NCBI GenBank assembly: GCA_015232795.1
Contig: JADFYX010000169.1
Span: forward strand, 1-5,603
Length of the DNA stretch: 5,603 nt
Source: Magnetococcales bacterium
Lineage (GTDB): Bacteria; Pseudomonadota; Magnetococcia; Magnetococcales; JADFYX01
Direction of reading: 5' to 3'
The notes under the pieces were generated by a model, which made no database searches, was not told where the DNA came from, and saw only the letters and a list, made by a program, of their open reading frames with translations. Below are positions 4,136 through 5,603 of this stretch, piece after piece. How positions within the stretch are numbered: position 1 is the first letter of the stretch; every line of letters starts with the position of its first letter. A program made the position numbers and the translations under genes.

Positions 4136-5603
4136 TCAAGGTTGTGTGGCATATGATGGAGCCTCGTTAGGGCCAACATCATATGTTGGCGGTAAGCTAT
4201 TACCAACCCCCTCCTTGTCTACTGTATCTGCTGGCTGTTCATAATATGGCTTGGAACCATCATTTACATCAATATCATATGTGGGCCGAGAGCTATCAAC
4301 CTTGTTGCTTTTATTCTCTTGTAATAGCTCATTAAAAAGCAACTCTTTAGGTATAAGATCGTCAGCAGGAGAATCAGTAGATGGGACCGAATAGAGTCTC
4401 TGTATCTCAAGTTCCTCATCTGTAAGCATTGAATCTGGGTTGTATTTATCTTCTACGCTACTATCTGTATATTTTTCAATCTCAAACTCTACATCATATT
4501 CCGGTTCAACTTTAACCTGCTCTTGGGCTTTTGGCTCAACAACATCTTTAACCTTAACCTCTTGGGACTTAACCTCACTTTTATCTATACTTTCACCATC
4601 TTGCACAATTTTATCACTCTCTTCTGGCTTAACATCAACCTTGTCCTTAATGGTATCTTGTGCTTTTTTTGCAATTTTCTCTACACTCTTGACAGCAATT
4701 TTATCTTCTACCTTTTCAGCAGTTTTTTGTACTGTTTTTTCTCTATCTTTCTGTTGATCTTTTGAAGCAACAGGATCTGCTGGTTCGAGTTGTTCCTTGG
4801 CGTTATTGACAATTTTTTTAAGGGCAGCAACAACCTTGGCAGATGGTTCTATGGTCAAGTCACTATGAAAAATTGGTAATTGATCAGGAACAAATTCTTC
4901 ATAGGAATCCTTTTTATGCAAAATTCCAATTGATATATCCCCCATAAGATTGAGCAGTGATAAAGCGTCTAGAAGAATATCAATCCTAGCCGAGTTAGCA
5001 TCGCTCTGAGCCGTTAATAGAGAGGTCTCGGAAGTCAAAACCTTGATTTTTGATCCTATACCCAACGCATTCTCGGAATATGCAATCTCCAATGATTCTG
5101 CTGCAAGGTCGGCTTGTTGTTTAATTGAACGCCATACCATGGTGGAAGCTATCAACTTATGCCAGCCATTTCTGGCCTCTTCTACCATATCTTCTTTGAG
5201 TGCTTCCATTGTGATAACCAAGGAATCTTTATCTTTAACAGATGCCGAATACTCTTTTGCTTCAGTAAATCCTAAACTAATAGGTAAATATAACTCTAAC
5301 TTGCCAAGCATCTCTGTTTTATCACCCACAGTACCACCAACATTATGTTTCCATTTTTGCTCAAAGGTGGCATCAATTGTTGGGTAAAATGAGCGACTTT
5401 TTAGAGCGATAGAGTCCTCTTTAGCATCTGCAATATCAACTCCCGCCAGTTTAAGATCCTGATTGTTATTCTCAACTCTATTGATAACATCATAGATAGA
5501 TTTAGGAATATGGCTTAAAATTGAAAAATCCAGATCCTCAAAAGTCTTAAAATCTACAGGGGTTGTCGCAAATATTTTTTTAAACTTATTTATCTGTTTC
5601 ACC
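4136..5603 (-). CDS. TolC-family outer-membrane factor, C-terminal part, with long charged tail (5' end outside window)
   Basis: The 488 visible codons end at TGA 4138-4136. The frame is open at the window edge, with 5603 the last base of a preceding codon. The GTG at 5602 could be read as a start, but the product would lack a signal peptide and have only one TolC repeat, so I treat it as internal Val. Visible residues about 33-225 match the second repeat of the outer-membrane efflux family. They run from an opening PKSIYDVINRVENNNQDL helix, through two beta strands (around 70-84 and 97-112, including FYPTIDATF), to long coil-forming helices ending in a SLLNLMGDI stretch typical of the fold's end. 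This family forms trimeric barrel-and-tunnel ducts that complete T1SS or efflux pumps, and the adjacent HlyD-family adaptor favours T1SS. Beyond residue 225 a tail of about 260 residues is rich in Lys, Glu, Asp and Val and appears disordered; it is expected to lie in the periplasm, where TolC C-termini sit. Such a long extension is atypical for the family. Confidence 0.86.
   Translation of the reverse strand, partial: VKQINKFKKIFATTPVDFKTFEDLDFSILSHIPKSIYDVINRVENNNQDLKLAGVDIADAKEDSIALKSRSFYPTIDATFEQKWKHNVGGTVGDKTEMLGKLELYLPISLGFTEAKEYSASVKDKDSLVITMEALKEDMVEEARNGWHKLIASTMVWRSIKQQADLAAESLEIAYSENALGIGSKIKVLTSETSLLTAQSDANSARIDILLDALSLLNLMGDISIGILHKKDSYEEFVPDQLPIFHSDLTIEPSAKVVAALKKIVNNAKEQLEPADPVASKDQQKDREKTVQKTAEKVEDKIAVKSVEKIAKKAQDTIKDKVDVKPEESDKIVQDGESIDKSEVKSQEVKVKDVVEPKAQEQVKVEPEYDVEFEIEKYTDSSVEDKYNPDSMLTDEELEIQRLYSVPSTDSPADDLIPKELLFNELLQENKSNKVDSSRPTYDIDVNDGSKPYYEQPADTVDKEGVGNSLPPTYDVGPNEAPSYATQP
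4139..4288 (-). repeat. Two degenerate Pro/Tyr-rich repeats at the extreme C-terminus of the TolC-like protein
   Basis: Copy one (visible residues 439-457, bases 4232-4288) begins RPTYDIDVND and ends PYYEQP. Copy two (471-488, bases 4139-4192) begins PPTYDVGPNE and ends PSYATQP. Both share PTYD, an Asn followed by an acidic residue, a Pro-x-Tyr and a terminal Gln-Pro, across 18-19 residues. The DNA is also similar: the plus strand has ATCATATGT followed by a related G-rich segment in both copies. This suggests an old internal duplication. Confidence 0.55.
4139..4927 (-). other. Low-complexity charged C-terminal extension of the TolC-like protein
   Basis: Visible residues 226-488 follow the end of the TolC fold. 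About residues 265-375 are dominated by Lys, Glu, Asp, Val and Gln, with alternating short basic and acidic words such as KVED, KSVEKIAKK and VKVEPEYD. About 376-435 is more acidic with some predicted helix (TDEELEIQRL, KELLFNELLQ). The last 50 residues are rich in Pro, Tyr and Asp. No catalytic or known binding domain is recognisable. The Val/Glu/Lys-rich part recalls periplasm-spanning spacers, but that is only an analogy. Confidence 0.75.

Noticed and set aside
4440..4757. Plus-strand 105-codon Ser/Thr/Leu-rich open frame opposite the TolC-like tail
   Set aside because: It is the antisense reading of a Lys/Glu/Asp/Val-rich low-complexity segment, which yields Ser/Leu/Phe-rich frames without stops; no ribosome binding site or domain was seen.
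5600..5602. GTG as the true start of the TolC-like gene
   Set aside because: No signal peptide follows and only the second TolC repeat would be encoded, so the start is expected upstream of the window. The base upstream needed to judge a ribosome binding site is not available.
1..5603. CRISPR array, tRNA, rRNA or insertion sequence
   Set aside because: No regularly spaced repeats, cloverleaf-like segments, transposase motifs or terminal inverted repeats were seen; nearly all of the window is occupied by the four genes.

Overview
All four genes in this AT-rich window are on the minus strand, so transcription runs from high to low coordinates. Reading order is: a TolC-like outer-membrane factor (5603 to 4136, 5' end outside the window), a HlyD-family periplasmic adaptor (4061 to 2757), a multidomain response-regulator-like protein (2750 to 1101), a 258-bp intergenic region, and the N-terminal part of a membrane-anchored dCache sensor (842 to 1, 3' end outside the window). 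An outer-membrane secretion channel plus an inner-membrane adaptor implies a Gram-negative bacterium. Combined with the AT-richness and a signalling-heavy style, a Desulfobacterota-like or other proteobacterial host is plausible, but no rRNA or other marker confirms this.

The first two genes encode two of the three parts of a type I secretion system (T1SS): the outer-membrane duct and the membrane-fusion adaptor. The third part, an ABC ATPase/permease, is not in the window and neither is a secreted substrate; both would have to lie upstream of 5603 or elsewhere. The TolC-like protein carries an unusual tail of about 260 residues, highly charged and low in complexity, ending in two degenerate copies of a Pro/Tyr-rich motif.

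The third gene starts 6 bases after the adaptor stop codon, so it is almost certainly co-transcribed. Its architecture is a degenerate Hpt-like helical region, REC, REC and a GGDEF-like domain, and nearly every catalytic site is altered. The Hpt histidine is replaced, the REC1 phospho-acceptor Asp is Asn, REC2 has lost its Lys and part of its acidic pair, and GGDEF reads DEGLF. The RxxD allosteric I-site of the GGDEF fold is nevertheless present at the canonical spacing. The simplest reading is a non-enzymatic signal receiver, possibly a cyclic-di-GMP receptor, linked to the secretion system. That is inference, not proof.

The last gene is probably a separate transcription unit. It has an Shine-Dalgarno-like sequence, and its upstream region holds a perfect 10-bp inverted repeat overlapping a possible promoter. 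The visible part has a transmembrane helix and a periplasmic dCache domain; the output domain (chemotaxis, cyclase, kinase or other) is outside the window.
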